Assembly (NCBI RefSeq): GCF_020524285.1
Contig: NZ_JAIVKX010000012.1
Span: 150,922 to 214,921 of the forward strand
Reading direction: 5' to 3'
DNA length: 64,000 bases
From: Alloyangia pacifica
GTDB lineage: Bacteria; Pseudomonadota; Alphaproteobacteria; Rhodobacterales; Rhodobacteraceae
Shown here: positions 8,483-20,686 of the stretch, in pieces
Numbering within the stretch: position 1 is the first letter of the stretch
How the letters are laid out: every line of letters begins with the position of its first letter
Translations under genes and position numbers: made by a program
Notes under the pieces: generated by a model
What the model was told of the DNA's origin: nothing
Database searches by the model: none
The model's input: only the letters and a program-made list of their open reading frames with translations

Positions 8483-9886
8483 CTACTCCAGCGTATACGG
8501 CAGGATGTCACGGCGCTCGGGGCGGATGGAGATCCGCTTCTCGAGCGGCGGCACCGAGCGCTGGTGGCAATCGGTTCGCTCGCAGATCCGGCACGAGATG
8601 CCGATCGGCTCGAAGGCGCTGTCGCGCCCGAGATCCAGCCCGTCGGCATAGACCAGCGCGCCGGCGTGTTTCACCTCGCATCCCAGCGCGATGGCAAAGC
8701 GCCGCACCGGGGCGCCGAAGCGGCCCGCGGGCTTGGTGACATCGCGCGCCAGCAACACGTAGCGCACCCCGTCGGGGGTCTCGGCGAGCTGGCGCAGAAA
8801 CTGGTTCGGCGTCTCGAAGGCCTGGTGCACGTTCCACAGCGGGCAGGCGCCGCCGAAACGGGCGAACTGCAACCGGGTCGAGGAGTGGCGCTTGGTGATC
8901 GTCCCGGCCTGGTCGACGCGAGCGAAGAAAAACGGGATGCCCTTGGCGCCGGGGCGTTGCAGCGTCGACAGCCGGTGCGCCACCTGCTCGACCGAGGCGC
9001 CGAAACGCGCCGCCAGAAGCTCCAGGTCATGCCGGGTTTCCTGCGCTGCCTCGAGCAGGCGCATGTAGGGCATCATCACCGCCCCGGCGAAGTAGTTGGC
9101 GAGCCCGAGCTTGGCGATGGCGCGGGCGGTGTCGGACTGGAACCGGGCCAGATCGAGCGTTGCCTCGAGCAGCTTTTCCTGCCGCAGCAGCGCCACCTGG
9201 ATCAGCATCTGGAAGGTCAGCGTCTCGGGCTGCGCCAGCGACGACATGGTCAGCACCCGCCGCTCGGCGTCATAGCTGCGCAGCGGCGCGGACTGGTGGA
9301 ACTCGACGGTGATGCCGCGCTCGCGCAGGTGGGCGATCACCGCGGCGCGCAGATCGGCGCCGCCCGGTCCCAGAGAGTGCGCATAGTGCTCGGCGGCGCG
9401 GTCCACCGCGTCGATGTAGTTGTCGCAATAGTGGAAGAAGTCGCGCACTTCTTCCCAGGGAGATGGCTGCATTTGCGTGCCCTCGCGCCCCAGCGCCTCG
9501 TCGAGCGAGGCGAGCCGCTCATGGGTCTGCCGATAGGCGCGGTGCAGCTCGAGGAAGGCCCGCGCGAGCGCCGGGGCGTTGGAGGCGGTGAGCCGCAGGT
9601 CCGCCAGCGGCGGCGCATGTTCGCCGAACACCGGGTCGGCCAGTGCCTCGCGCATGTCCGAGATCAGCCGCTCCGAGTCGCCCTGGCCCAGCTCGGTGAC
9701 GTCGAAGCCGAACTCCTGCGCCAGCGCCAGCACCACCGTGGTCGAAACCGGGCGGTTGTTGTTCTCCATCTGGTTCAGATAGGGCAGGGACACGCCGAGC
9801 TTGCTCGCGAAGTCCTTCTGGGTCAGCCCCAGGCGCCCGCGCAGGTCGCGCAGCTTCGCGCCTGCGTAGAGTTTGCGTGTCGCCAT
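8483..9886 (-). CDS. pccR: Short-chain acyl-CoA regulator PccR (XRE/ScfR family)
   Basis: PccR-type proteins sense propionyl metabolism and control pccB; the family was described in Rhodobacter sphaeroides. This 467-residue protein has an N-terminal helix-turn-helix of the XRE type at about residues 9-63 (LRDLRGRLGLTQKDFASKLG, then LPYLNQMENNNRPVS). It continues into the long ScfR/DUF2083-like sensor region and ends with the cysteine cluster CRICERTDC. The start MATRKLYAGAK is used because AAGGTG precedes it and the HTH follows at once; an upstream ATG at 9910 is possible. It lies next to pccB, separated by an exporter gene. A TTTGCAAA box overlaps the upstream region, suggesting autoregulation. 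Confidence 0.88.
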   Translation of the reverse strand: MATRKLYAGAKLRDLRGRLGLTQKDFASKLGVSLPYLNQMENNNRPVSTTVVLALAQEFGFDVTELGQGDSERLISDMREALADPVFGEHAPPLADLRLTASNAPALARAFLELHRAYRQTHERLASLDEALGREGTQMQPSPWEEVRDFFHYCDNYIDAVDRAAEHYAHSLGPGGADLRAAVIAHLRERGITVEFHQSAPLRSYDAERRVLTMSSLAQPETLTFQMLIQVALLRQEKLLEATLDLARFQSDTARAIAKLGLANYFAGAVMMPYMRLLEAAQETRHDLELLAARFGASVEQVAHRLSTLQRPGAKGIPFFFARVDQAGTITKRHSSTRLQFARFGGACPLWNVHQAFETPNQFLRQLAETPDGVRYVLLARDVTKPAGRFGAPVRRFAIALGCEVKHAGALVYADGLDLGRDSAFEPIGISCRICERTDCHQRSVPPLEKRISIRPERRDILPYTLE

Positions 9887-9887
9887 G

Positions 9888-9925
9888 TTTGCACCTTTGC
9901 CCCGCGTCACGGCAATTTTGCAAAC
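9888..9925. promoter_or_regulatory. TTTGCAAA-type PccR sites before pccR
   Basis: A perfect TTTGCAAA at 9917-9924 and half-sites TTTGCACC and TTTGCCCC at 9888-9901 lie in the 39 bases between the exporter stop and the pccR start. The published PccR motif, as I recall it, is a repeated TTTGCAAA, so these probably mediate autoregulation. Confidence 0.6.
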
Positions 9926-11158
9926 TCAGTTGGCCGCGTCCAGCCCCGCGAGGCGGCGCTCGCGCCGGATCACCAGCAGGATCGAGATCACCGAGCCCAC
10001 AGAGGTGCTCAGCATGAGCCAGAGCAGCGGCCAGGCGCCGGTGCCGGGCTGCAGCAGCGCGCCCGCCAGCGCCGAGAGCGCCGCGCCGCCGCCGATCATG
10101 ATCGCCCCGCCGAGGCCCGATGCGGTGCCGGCCAGATGCGGGCGCACCGACAGGGTGCCCGCCGTGGCGTTGGGGATGGTCATGCCGTTGCCGAGGCCGA
10201 CGAGGCTCATGAAGCCGAAGAAGATCAGCGCCGAGCCGCCGTCGGTCAGCGCGAAGGTGAGCAGCGCCGCGGCGAGACCGGCTGCCAGGATCAGCGAGCC
10301 CCAGAGGATCATGCGGTTGAGCCCGACCCTGGCCGAATATTTTCCCGAGATCCAATTGCCGAGGAAATAGCCGACGGCAGGGGCGCCGAAGTGCACACCC
10401 AGCGACGCCGGGCTCAGGCCGAAGACCTCGGAGCCAACGAAGGGTGCCCCGCCGAGGTAGGAAAAGAAGGCGCCCGAGGAGAGCGCGCAGGCCAGGGCGT
10501 AGCCCCAGAAGCGCGGGCTCTTGAGCAGTTCGGGATACTCGCGGAACTGTGCGGCCAGCGACAGGCCGCTGGCGGTCGAGGTCTCGCCGAGGTCGCGCCA
10601 GCTCAGCCAGAACACCGCGCCGCCGAGGAGGAACAGCATCCAGAAGATCGACTTCCAGCCCATGAGCTCGCCGAGCGCGCCGCCGATCACCGGGCCGACC
10701 ATCGGCACCACGGCCACGCCCATGGTGACATAGGCGATCATCGAGGCGGCCTCTTCCTGGCCGACCATGTCGCGCACCACCGCGCGGCTCAGCACCATGG
10801 CGGTGACGATCACCGCCTGGCACATGCGGAACAGCAGGAAGAGCGTGACGTCCGTCGCGAAGATGCAGCCCAGCGTTGCCAGCATGAACAGCGCGACGCC
10901 CCACAGAATCACCGGCCGGCGTCCGAGCTTGTCCGAGACCGGCCCGATCACCACCTGCAGCGCCGCGTTGACCCCGAGATAAATCGCCACCGAAAGCTGC
11001 ATCAGCCGGTATTCGGTCTCAAAATACGCCGTCATCTGCGGCAATGACGGCAGAAAGACGTTCATTGCCAGAGCCGAGAGTCCCGCCAGCAGGACAAGGG
11101 TGGCAAGATGAGGAGGGGTCGAGGGGTCGAGAAAGCGCCCGCGCGAAGATGTGCTCAT
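9926..11158 (-). CDS. Bcr/CflA-family MFS drug efflux transporter
   Basis: A 410-residue inner-membrane exporter with about twelve hydrophobic segments. The loop between segments 2 and 3 carries GPVSDKLGRRPVILWG, the classic D-x-x-G-R-R motif A of the major facilitator superfamily. The N-terminal pattern AMNVFLPSLPQMTAYF and the motif after helix 4 are typical of the Bcr/CflA drug:proton antiporters. The substrate is unknown. The gene sits between pccR and pccB, divergent from pccB across a region with several TTTGC repeats. It could therefore respond to the same signal, although its role may be independent of propionate. Confidence 0.88.
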   Translation of the reverse strand: MSTSSRGRFLDPSTPPHLATLVLLAGLSALAMNVFLPSLPQMTAYFETEYRLMQLSVAIYLGVNAALQVVIGPVSDKLGRRPVILWGVALFMLATLGCIFATDVTLFLLFRMCQAVIVTAMVLSRAVVRDMVGQEEAASMIAYVTMGVAVVPMVGPVIGGALGELMGWKSIFWMLFLLGGAVFWLSWRDLGETSTASGLSLAAQFREYPELLKSPRFWGYALACALSSGAFFSYLGGAPFVGSEVFGLSPASLGVHFGAPAVGYFLGNWISGKYSARVGLNRMILWGSLILAAGLAAALLTFALTDGGSALIFFGFMSLVGLGNGMTIPNATAGTLSVRPHLAGTASGLGGAIMIGGGAALSALAGALLQPGTGAWPLLWLMLSTSVGSVISILLVIRRERRLAGLDAAN

Positions 11159-11218
11159 GAGTTTCCCGTAGGCCGGGTTTCACGCAAAGTCTACGTGTAT
11201 CACTTTTGTGAGACGATA

Positions 11219-11275
11219 TTTGCGAGTTTGCTATTTGCTGGCTGGGGTATTTTCAGAATTTGCAAATTTGCCGAA
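11219..11275. promoter_or_regulatory. Cluster of PccR-type TTTGC boxes upstream of pccB
   Basis: Two groups are visible. At 11219-11238 there are TTTGCGAG, TTTGC and TTTGC in the same direction. At 11259-11275 there is a perfect palindrome TTTGCAAA followed directly by TTTGCCGAA. They lie 60-116 bases before the pccB ATG, in a locally AT-rich promoter region shared with the exporter gene. The same word occurs before pccR. The match to the known regulator family makes binding likely. Confidence 0.75.
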
Positions 11276-11334
11276 TTTGACTTGAGCGGTCGGTCCCCCA
11301 CTGTATGGTCCCGGGCAAACGGAGAGGACTGGCC

Positions 11335-12867
<1,533 letters not shown>

Positions 12868-12879
12868 CCGGAGGCTCCG

Positions 12880-13218
12880 ATGCAGGTGAAGGGATGGCAC
12901 ATGCAGCGCGAGGGCGAGGTGGTGACCCTGGCCCGGCGCAGCCCGGCGCGCTTCGACCTGAGGGTCGAGACGCTGCTGCCGCCGGTGGCCCGGCTCGAGC
13001 GGCTGGCGCATCAGGTGCGGCAGGACATGTGGCGGGCCCTGCGCGACCTGCGTGGTTTCGCGCCGGTGGTGCGGGTGCAGCCCTGCGCCGGCGGGGTGAC
13101 CGTCGAGGCGGGCGGCGAAGTGGCCGGAGCCTTGCCGCGCAAGGTGGTCGAGGCGCGCATCGCCGAAGTTCTGGAAGACCGAGGCAACCGGGCGCGCTGG
13201 GTGACCTGGGCGGCCTGA
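12880..13218 (+). CDS. Conserved hypothetical protein between pccB and pccA
   Basis: This 112-residue protein starts 12 bases after pccB with a good site (GGAGGCTCCG then ATG), so it is almost surely co-transcribed and translated. It has no signal peptide or membrane segment. It is basic and contains PCAGGVTVEAGGEVAG. I do not recognise a domain. Its fixed position beside propionyl-CoA carboxylase suggests an accessory role, but nothing in the sequence says what. Confidence 0.75.
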   Translation: MQVKGWHMQREGEVVTLARRSPARFDLRVETLLPPVARLERLAHQVRQDMWRALRDLRGFAPVVRVQPCAGGVTVEAGGEVAGALPRKVVEARIAEVLEDRGNRARWVTWAA

Positions 13219-13252
13219 GCGGCCGCGAAGGATGAGGAATGGGGAGATCCTT

Positions 13253-13654
13253 GTGACGAGGGTGAGGAGAAACGGGATTCTGGCTCTGGCGCTTGCCATG
13301 ACGCCGGGCCTGGCCACGGCGCAGGAGGAGAGCGCCGTGGCAGTGCCCTCGGGCATGCCCGTCACCTTCTACGAGGCTCTGGCGGAATCGGCGACGGTGC
13401 AGCGTTTCCGCTTTCTCGCGCCGCAGATCGGAGGCGCCGCCCCCCGCAGCTTCGACGAGGTCGCCGCCGACATGCAGCACCTGTGTGACAGCTTCGCGCT
13501 GCCGCGAGTCGGGCAGTCGGGGGTGATTCCGGAGCTCATCGTGATCTCGTTCATGGCCGAGCCGGTCGATGCCGGCGTCATGTCGCCGGAAATCCGCCAA
13601 TACTTCGAGGCCTATAGCCCCCGAAACGGGGCCTGTGTCTGGGAGGCGTTCTGA
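13253..13654 (+). CDS. Exported hypothetical protein (DUF6497-like)
   Basis: The product is about 133 residues with an N-terminal signal peptide (LALALAMTPGLATAQ, cleaved after AQ). The mature part carries the segments VPSGMPVTFYEAL, ADMQHLCDSFALPRV and GACVWEAF at the end. Two Cys residues could form a disulfide in the periplasm. It resembles small Rhodobacterales proteins grouped as DUF6497, sometimes mislabelled acetolactate synthase; this assignment is from memory. A GTG start at 13253 is preferred because GGGGAG precedes it by 6-8 bases. An ATG at 13232 is the alternative. It follows the hypothetical gene by 34 bases, in the pccB transcript direction. Confidence 0.7.
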   Translation: MTRVRRNGILALALAMTPGLATAQEESAVAVPSGMPVTFYEALAESATVQRFRFLAPQIGGAAPRSFDEVAADMQHLCDSFALPRVGQSGVIPELIVISFMAEPVDAGVMSPEIRQYFEAYSPRNGACVWEAF

Positions 13655-13733
13655 TGTTGTTCTCTGAATGCGCGGAAATCCGCTCAGATTCTCCCTGTTT
13701 TCAGCCGTCGGATCGGGAAAATTTGCCGGCGAA

Positions 13734-13764
13734 GCGAGTTACGTATTTCTTTTTCGTAACTTGC
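13734..13764. promoter_or_regulatory. Inverted repeat before a small lipoprotein gene
   Basis: Arms GCGAGTTACG and CGTAACTTGC pair at nine of ten positions with one G-T and an 11-base AT-rich spacer. It lies about 105 bases before the 47-residue lipoprotein ATG, in an AT-richer gap that should hold its promoter. It could be an operator. Confidence 0.35.
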
Positions 13765-13868
13765 GCTATGTTGGGAGGAGATTGCGAACATGCAGTCGAA
13801 ACACCCGAACGAGGGCGGGGCGGGCCGAGAGGTTCCGTTAGTCCTGAAGAATCTGACAGGAGAATAAG

Positions 13869-14012
13869 ATGTCCAAGAGCATCCAACTGCTTGCAATGCT
13901 TGGCTTCGTCGCAACCCTTTCCGCTTGCGGCGGCCAGCAGGAAGAAGAATACGTGGTCGTGGATCCGGAGCCCGTTACCGCGGAGCCCGTCTACACCGGC
14001 AAGTACAAGTAA
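13869..14012 (+). CDS. Small lipoprotein, 47 residues
   Basis: A short gene with a strong AGGAG site 7 bases before the ATG. The product begins MSKSIQLLAMLGFVATLSAC, a lipoprotein signal with lipobox LSAC. The mature peptide is only 28 residues, acidic and rich in Glu, Val and Pro. It is followed at once by a UUCG-loop hairpin. The combination of site, lipobox and terminator makes it a real gene in spite of its size. The function is unknown. Confidence 0.8.
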   Translation: MSKSIQLLAMLGFVATLSACGGQQEEEYVVVDPEPVTAEPVYTGKYK

Positions 14013-14020
14013 CTTGTCGC

Positions 14021-14046
14021 CGGGACGGGCCTTCGGGTCCGTCCCG
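14021..14046 (+). terminator. Hairpin with TTCG loop after small lipoprotein gene
   Basis: An 11-pair stem (CGGGACGGGCC with GGTCCGTCCCG, one G-T) closes a TTCG tetraloop, an unusually stable hairpin. It starts 9 bases after the stop codon. No T-run follows, so it may be a terminator or an mRNA 3' stabiliser. Confidence 0.65.
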
Positions 14047-14114
14047 CACTCCCGGCCCCGCAGGGCCGTTCTTCACCGCCCGCTTCCACGGGCCCTTATA
14101 GAGGGGGGCCCGGT

Positions 14115-14477
14115 ATGCTGAAGCACCGCGGCTTTCCGAGCCGACTTCCCGGCACGGACTTTCAATTCACCATCCGCCGAGCGAACCCCAAGGGGATCAC
14201 CGCCATCATCCGGCGGGAGCGTTACCGCGACCGCAAGGCGGCGGACAAACGCGCCGATCTGGCCTTCATGGCCTCGCTCTGGGCGCATTTCGGCACCGAA
14301 CCTTTCGAACGCGGTAATCTCGACGCTGGACGGCTGTCCTGGCTCTTCGGCCGCGAGGTTCTGCCCTACGACGATCCCTTCGACCCCGAGAGCTATGATG
14401 CGATGCTCGTGATCGACGAGAACGCGGCGCGGGCCTCCTTCCCCGAAGCTTTCGACGAGAACGACGAATGGGCGTAA
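14115..14477 (+). CDS. Conserved hypothetical cytosolic protein
   Basis: A 120-residue protein with a purine-rich site (GAGGGGGG) before the ATG. It has a basic middle (AIIRRERYRDRKAADKRADL) and an acidic C-terminal end (SFPEAFDENDEWA). There is no signal peptide, membrane segment or catalytic motif that I can name. It lies between pccB and pccA, downstream of the hairpin at 14021, so it may be transcribed separately. Function unknown. Confidence 0.65.
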   Translation: MLKHRGFPSRLPGTDFQFTIRRANPKGITAIIRRERYRDRKAADKRADLAFMASLWAHFGTEPFERGNLDAGRLSWLFGREVLPYDDPFDPESYDAMLVIDENAARASFPEAFDENDEWA

Positions 14478-14937
14478 ACTCGCCTTCCCTTTCGCGCCAT
14501 GCGCGGAAAGAGGCCGGTCGGGCCTATCCTTTTGGATATGGCTTTGACCGTGCCGGCGAGTCGTGCACTCTTAAGTTGTTGCGGGCAATGACGCATCCAT
14601 CGGCTGCGGCCATTGCTCACCGTTACCCTTCCCCTCGCGGGCGTTGCGGCACATCCCCTGACCGCGCGCCCGCTTCTTTTCTTTCGGGCAACGACCGTTC
14701 AAATCACACCCGCCCCAGCCAGCGACAGGCCGCGCCCTGCCGCGTCCGGCGTGCAGCGCGCCACCGCATGTCGTTGCGTCAGGCAGGGCGCGGATTGGCG
14801 GCGTTGCGCCCGCAGGCCCCCCGGTCTCGGCGGAGTGGCGCCGACCTTTTCGAAAAATCGAAAGGTCTATGGAACCTTCACCATTTTCGTGGCGTTGAGT
14901 GGCAAGTTCGACTTACACAAAACGGGGAGTTTCCCAC
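14478..14937. other. Gap before glycine-zipper lipoprotein
   Basis: 460 bases without a convincing gene. Open frames here lack ribosome-binding sites. An imperfect inverted repeat GACCTTTTCGA / TCGAAAGGTC lies at 14843-14867, about 70 bases before the lipoprotein start, and could be an operator or an upstream terminator. Confidence 0.45.
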
Positions 14938-15144
14938 ATGCAAAACGTTGTCCGTATTCTCGCTGTGCTTGGTGTCTTTGGCGTCGCCGCCTGTGAGAAC
15001 TCCGACCTCAGCCGCGCCGGCATTGGCGCAGGCAGCGGCTACCTCATCGACCGCGCCGTCGGTGGTGACGGCATGGTCGGCGCAGCCGTCGGTGCAACTG
15101 CTGGTGTCGTCTGCGACGACGTTACGCCGCAATACTGCAACTGA
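14938..15144 (+). CDS. Small glycine-zipper lipoprotein
   Basis: The 68-residue product starts MQNVVRILAVLGVFGVAAC, a lipoprotein signal with lipobox VAAC (Cys19). The rest is a glycine-rich hydrophobic stretch (AGIGAGSGYLIDRAV, then MVGAAVGATAGVVC), the spacing of small residues seen in glycine-zipper outer-membrane lipoproteins. Two further Cys are near the C-terminus. ACGGGGAG precedes the ATG, so it is preferred over an earlier in-frame start at 14899. A strong terminator follows 54 bases after the stop. Confidence 0.75.
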   Translation: MQNVVRILAVLGVFGVAACENSDLSRAGIGAGSGYLIDRAVGGDGMVGAAVGATAGVVCDDVTPQYCN

Positions 15145-15198
15145 TCTGACGCAAGATTGCGGCGGCCTGGGCCGCACGCAAACTTACACGTCCAAGAG

Positions 15199-15232
15199 GG
15201 CCATCGGAGCGTTTCGCTCCGGTGGCCTTTTT
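15199..15232 (+). terminator. Rho-independent terminator upstream of pccA
   Basis: A 13-pair stem (GGCCATCGGAGCG with CGCTCCGGTGGCC, one G-T) closes a TTT loop and is followed by TTTTT. It is one of the best terminators in the window. pccA must therefore be transcribed from the 92 bases after it or by read-through. Confidence 0.9.
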
Positions 15233-15324
15233 GCTGTGCGCGGCCGCCCCGGCGTGTCGCGCACGGCCCTGCCTCACGCCCAAGCGCCGACCGCCGGCCA
15301 AGAAACGCAACGAAAGGGACAGAC

Positions 15325-17325
<2,001 letters not shown>

Positions 17326-17412
17326 TCCCATGGCGCGGGAGGGGCACATGGCGGCACGGAGGGTGGGGGCGATGCGCCCCGGCCTGCCTGCTGCCGTCTG
17401 CCTCTCCGGCCC

Positions 17413-17877
17413 TTACGGCTCGCGCAGCGCGTCGCGACGGTCGCGGACTTCCTGCTGGCGCAGCGGCTGCTTGTCGATCGAGCGGGTGATCTCGCGCACG
17501 TCCCACGGGCTGGCCTTGCGGATGATGACCGAGCCGTCCTTGGCCAGCTGCATCAACATGAAGCCGCGCGGCCGCATGGCGCGGCGGATCGGGCTGCGCG
17601 CCGCGGGGTCGGTGTCGGTGATCACCACCACGTCGCGGTCGACCAGCGCGTCGAGCCGTTCGGTGATCAGCTGCATCTGCTGCACGTATCGCGGGTCGCT
17701 GGGATTGTCGGCAAAGACCAGCAGCGGGCGCTTGAGCCAGAGAAACGCGTCGAGCGTGGTCTCGCCCGCCGGGCGGATCGGCTCGTCGAGGCTGGGCGTT
17801 TCGGCGCCCTGCGCCGCTCCGATCCCGGCGGTGAGCGTGAAAAAACCGATCAGGGCGAGGGCGGTACGGCGCATCAT
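17413..17877 (-). CDS. DUF4174 family exported protein
   Basis: A 154-residue protein with a signal peptide (MMRRTALALIGFFTLTAGIG...AQGAE). The mature domain has a thioredoxin-like look: LKRPLLVFADNPSDPRY, VVVITDTDP and LAKDGSVIIRKASPWD, as in DUF4174 proteins. No CxxC pair is present, so it is unlikely to be a redox enzyme. The double Met at 17877/17874 is taken as the start because GGAAGC stands just before and the signal peptide begins there; an upstream open frame to 18147 has no site. It is encoded between pccA and the mutase on the opposite strand, a position I recall from other Rhodobacterales. Confidence 0.78.
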   Translation of the reverse strand: MMRRTALALIGFFTLTAGIGAAQGAETPSLDEPIRPAGETTLDAFLWLKRPLLVFADNPSDPRYVQQMQLITERLDALVDRDVVVITDTDPAARSPIRRAMRPRGFMLMQLAKDGSVIIRKASPWDVREITRSIDKQPLRQQEVRDRRDALREP

Positions 17878-18209
17878 GCTTCCAGATATAGGCATGGTTG
17901 GCGTGGCTGCACAGGGCTTGATGACCGACTGTGCCAATTTTTCGCGGCGCGGCGATCTGGCGCTTTGGCGCCCGCGGGCATCGGAAGAAGGGCAGCCGGA
18001 TGCGGTCGGCATACCGCGCGGAGCTCGAAGGCCGCGGCGCCACCCCACGGGCGGGCGCCGGACCGGCTTGGGCTGCAATGGCGCCGCCAAGTCCCGCGCC
18101 GGACAGATTTCAACCACCGCGCGCCCCCGGCGCGACGGATGACGCACGACAGGGGCGCGCGCACCGGGACCGCCCGGCGACTGGCCCGCAGAGGAGAGAG
18201 GACGAGACG

Positions 18210-20345
18210 ATGACGGCGAAGAAGGACGATTGGCGCCAGCTCGCAGAGAAGGAACTGCGCGGACGGCCGCTGGACGATCTGACCTGGCACACGCTCGAGG
18301 GGATCGACGTGCAGCCGCTCTATACCGCCGAGGACACGGCGGAGCTGCCGCACATGGGCACGCTGCCGGGCTTCGGGCCCTTCACCCGCGGGGTGAAGGC
18401 GACCATGTACGCGGGCCGTCCCTGGACCATCCGGCAATACGCGGGCTTCTCCACCGCCGAGGAGTCGAACGCCTTCTACCGCAAGGCGCTGGCAGCGGGG
18501 CAGCAGGGGGTCTCGGTGGCCTTCGATCTGGCCACCCACCGCGGCTATGACAGCGACCATCCACGCGTGGTCGGTGACGTCGGCAAGGCGGGCGTCGCCA
18601 TCGACAGCGTCGAGGATATGAAGATCCTCTTCGACGGCATCCCGCTCGACAAGATTTCCGTCTCGATGACCATGAACGGCGCGGTGATCCCGATCCTCGC
18701 CAGCTTCATCGTCGTGGGCGAGGAACAGGGCCACGACCGCGCCGTGCTCTCGGGGACCATCCAGAACGACATCCTCAAGGAGTTCATGGTCCGCAACACT
18801 TACATCTATCCGCCCGAGCCCTCGATGCGGATCATCTCGGACATCATCGAGTACACCTCGAACGAGATGCCGAAGTTCAACTCGATCTCGATCTCCGGCT
18901 ACCACATGCAGGAGGCCGGGGCGAACCTCGTCCAGGAATTGGCCTACACTCTGGCGGACGGGCGCGAATACGTGCGCGCGGCGATCGAGGCGGGCATGGA
19001 TGTCGACAAATTCGCCGGGCGGCTGTCGTTCTTCTTCGCCATCGGCATGAACTTCTTCATGGAGGCCGCCAAGCTGCGCGCCGCGCGCACGCTCTGGCAC
19101 CGCATCATGACCGAGTTCGGCGCCAAGTCCGACCGCTCGAAGATGCTGCGCACCCACTGCCAGACCTCGGGCGTGAGCTTGCAGGAGCAGGACCCCTACA
19201 ACAACGTCATCCGCACCGCCTACGAGGCGATGAGCGCGGTGCTCGGCGGCACACAGTCGCTGCACACCAACGCGCTCGACGAGGCGATTGCGCTGCCCAC
19301 CGAGTTCTCGGCCCGGATCGCGCGCAACACCCAGCTCATCCTGCAGGAAGAGACCGGGGTGACCAATGTGGTCGATCCGCTGGCGGGCTCCTACTACGTG
19401 GAGAGCCTCACCAACGAGCTGATCGAGAAGGCCTGGGCGCTGATCGAGGAGGTCGAGGAAATGGGCGGCATGACCAAGGCCGTGGCCTCCGGCATGCCCA
19501 AGCTGCGCATCGAGGAGACCGCGGCCCGCCGTCAGGCGCAGATCGACCGCGGCGACGAGGTGATCGTCGGGGTCAACAAGTACCGCAAGGACAAGGAAGA
19601 CCCGATCGACATTCTCGACATCGACAATGCCAAGGTGCGCGACAGCCAGGTCGCGCGGCTGGAAAAGGTCCGTGCCGAGCGGGATCAGGCGAAATGCGAC
19701 GCGGCGCTGGCCGAGCTGGAGCGGCGCGCGAAGGAGGGCGGCAACCTCTTGGAAGCCGCGGTCGAAGCCGCCCGTGCGCGGGCCTCTGTCGGAGAGATTT
19801 CCATGGCCATGGAAAAGGAATTCGGGCGTCACCGCGCCGAGGTGAAGACCCTCGCCGGGGTCTATGGCGCGGCCTACGAGGGCGACGAGGGCTTCGCCCA
19901 GATCCAGAAGGACGTCGAGAGCTTCGCCGAGGCCGAAGGCCGTCGCCCGCGCATGCTGGTAGTGAAGATGGGGCAGGACGGCCACGATCGCGGCGCCAAG
20001 GTCATCGCCACCGCCTTTGCCGACATCGGTTTCGACGTCGACGTCGGCCCGCTGTTCCAGACCCCGGAAGAGGCGGCGCAGGACGCCATCGACAACGACG
20101 TGCACATCGTCGGCATCTCGTCGCAGGCCGCCGGTCACAAGACGCTCGCGCCGCAACTGGTGCAGGCGCTGAAGGAGCAGGGGGCCGAGGACATCATCGT
20201 GATCTGCGGCGGGGTGATCCCGCACCAGGACTACGAGTTCCTCTACAAGGCCGGGGTGAAGGCGATCTTCGGTCCGGGCACCAATATCCCCTCCGCGGCC
20301 AAGGAGATCCTTGGCCTCATCGGCGCGCCGCGCGCGGCGGAATGA
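18210..20345 (+). CDS. scpA: Methylmalonyl-CoA mutase
   Basis: This B12-dependent enzyme (711 residues) converts (R)-methylmalonyl-CoA to succinyl-CoA, the last step of propionyl-CoA assimilation. The N-terminal TIM-barrel domain includes [18 protein letters not shown] and the [14 protein letters not shown] motif. The C-terminal cobalamin domain has the base-off ligand His592 in [10 protein letters not shown] and the later GISSQAAGH and [10 protein letters not shown] segments. GAGGAGAG lies upstream of the ATG. Catalytic and cobalamin domains are on one chain, as in homodimeric or ScpA-type mutases. Two hairpins follow the stop. The cobalamin transporter further along the window could supply its cofactor, an inferred link. 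Confidence 0.96.
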   Translation: MTAKKDDWRQLAEKELRGRPLDDLTWHTLEGIDVQPLYTAEDTAELPHMGTLPGFGPFTRGVKATMYAGRPWTIRQYAGFSTAEESNAFYRKALAAGQQGVSVAFDLATHRGYDSDHPRVVGDVGKAGVAIDSVEDMKILFDGIPLDKISVSMTMNGAVIPILASFIVVGEEQGHDRAVLSGTIQNDILKEFMVRNTYIYPPEPSMRIISDIIEYTSNEMPKFNSISISGYHMQEAGANLVQELAYTLADGREYVRAAIEAGMDVDKFAGRLSFFFAIGMNFFMEAAKLRAARTLWHRIMTEFGAKSDRSKMLRTHCQTSGVSLQEQDPYNNVIRTAYEAMSAVLGGTQSLHTNALDEAIALPTEFSARIARNTQLILQEETGVTNVVDPLAGSYYVESLTNELIEKAWALIEEVEEMGGMTKAVASGMPKLRIEETAARRQAQIDRGDEVIVGVNKYRKDKEDPIDILDIDNAKVRDSQVARLEKVRAERDQAKCDAALAELERRAKEGGNLLEAAVEAARARASVGEISMAMEKEFGRHRAEVKTLAGVYGAAYEGDEGFAQIQKDVESFAEAEGRRPRMLVVKMGQDGHDRGAKVIATAFADIGFDVDVGPLFQTPEEAAQDAIDNDVHIVGISSQAAGHKTLAPQLVQALKEQGAEDIIVICGGVIPHQDYEFLYKAGVKAIFGPGTNIPSAAKEILGLIGAPRAAE

Positions 20346-20354
20346 CGGGGCGTC

Positions 20355-20377
20355 GGCTCACGCGGCCCGCGTGAGCC
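20355..20377 (+). terminator. Hairpin after methylmalonyl-CoA mutase gene
   Basis: A perfect nine-pair stem (GGCTCACGC with GCGTGAGCC) with a 5-base loop begins 9 bases after the stop codon. It probably ends the mutase transcript. Confidence 0.7.
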
Positions 20378-20380
20378 TTG

Positions 20381-20403
20381 CTGCCGCCCGTGCAGGGCGG
20401 CAG
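20381..20403 (-). terminator. Second hairpin in the convergent gap, facing the small lipoprotein gene
   Basis: A perfect nine-pair stem (CTGCCGCCC with GGGCGGCAG) with a 5-base loop lies 8 bases beyond the stop of the minus-strand lipoprotein gene. Only three bases separate it from the previous hairpin, so each strand meets both. Confidence 0.6.
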
Positions 20404-20411
20404 ATGCGTGC

Positions 20412-20495
20412 TCAGATGAAGGGCACGAAGGGCACGCCGCAGGCGGCGAGGCCGAGCGTTGCAGCGAGCATCAGCAGCAGAGTGCGGGTCTTCAT
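20412..20495 (-). CDS. Very small lipoprotein, 27 residues
   Basis: The product MKTRTLLLMLAATLGLAAC plus GVPFVPFI is almost all signal peptide, with lipobox LAAC and a mature peptide of nine residues starting at the Cys. AAGGA lies upstream. It is similar in kind to entericidin-like mini-lipoproteins. A terminator-type hairpin follows. A longer in-frame start at 20636 gives an implausible Cys- and Arg-rich extension. The function is unknown. Confidence 0.6.
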   Translation of the reverse strand: MKTRTLLLMLAATLGLAACGVPFVPFI

Positions 20496-20686
20496 CGGGT
20501 CTGTCCTTGCCTCGGGGCGCGGTCTTGGCTGCCGCGCCATTCCGCGGCACCCTAGTCGCGGCGCGCGCGATTGACCACCGCAAGACATCGCTGACCATGC
20601 TGCCCCGCAGCAAAGAGCGCCATTTCGCCATTGCACCCCCCGCGCCCCCGGCTATCGTGATCCGATGCAGTCACATCGGAGGGACG

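Noticed and set aside
14613..14996. Open frame of 127 codons in the gap before the glycine-zipper lipoprotein
   Set aside because: It has no ribosome-binding site, is Arg- and Pro-rich as in shadow frames, and runs into the clear lipoprotein gene in another frame.
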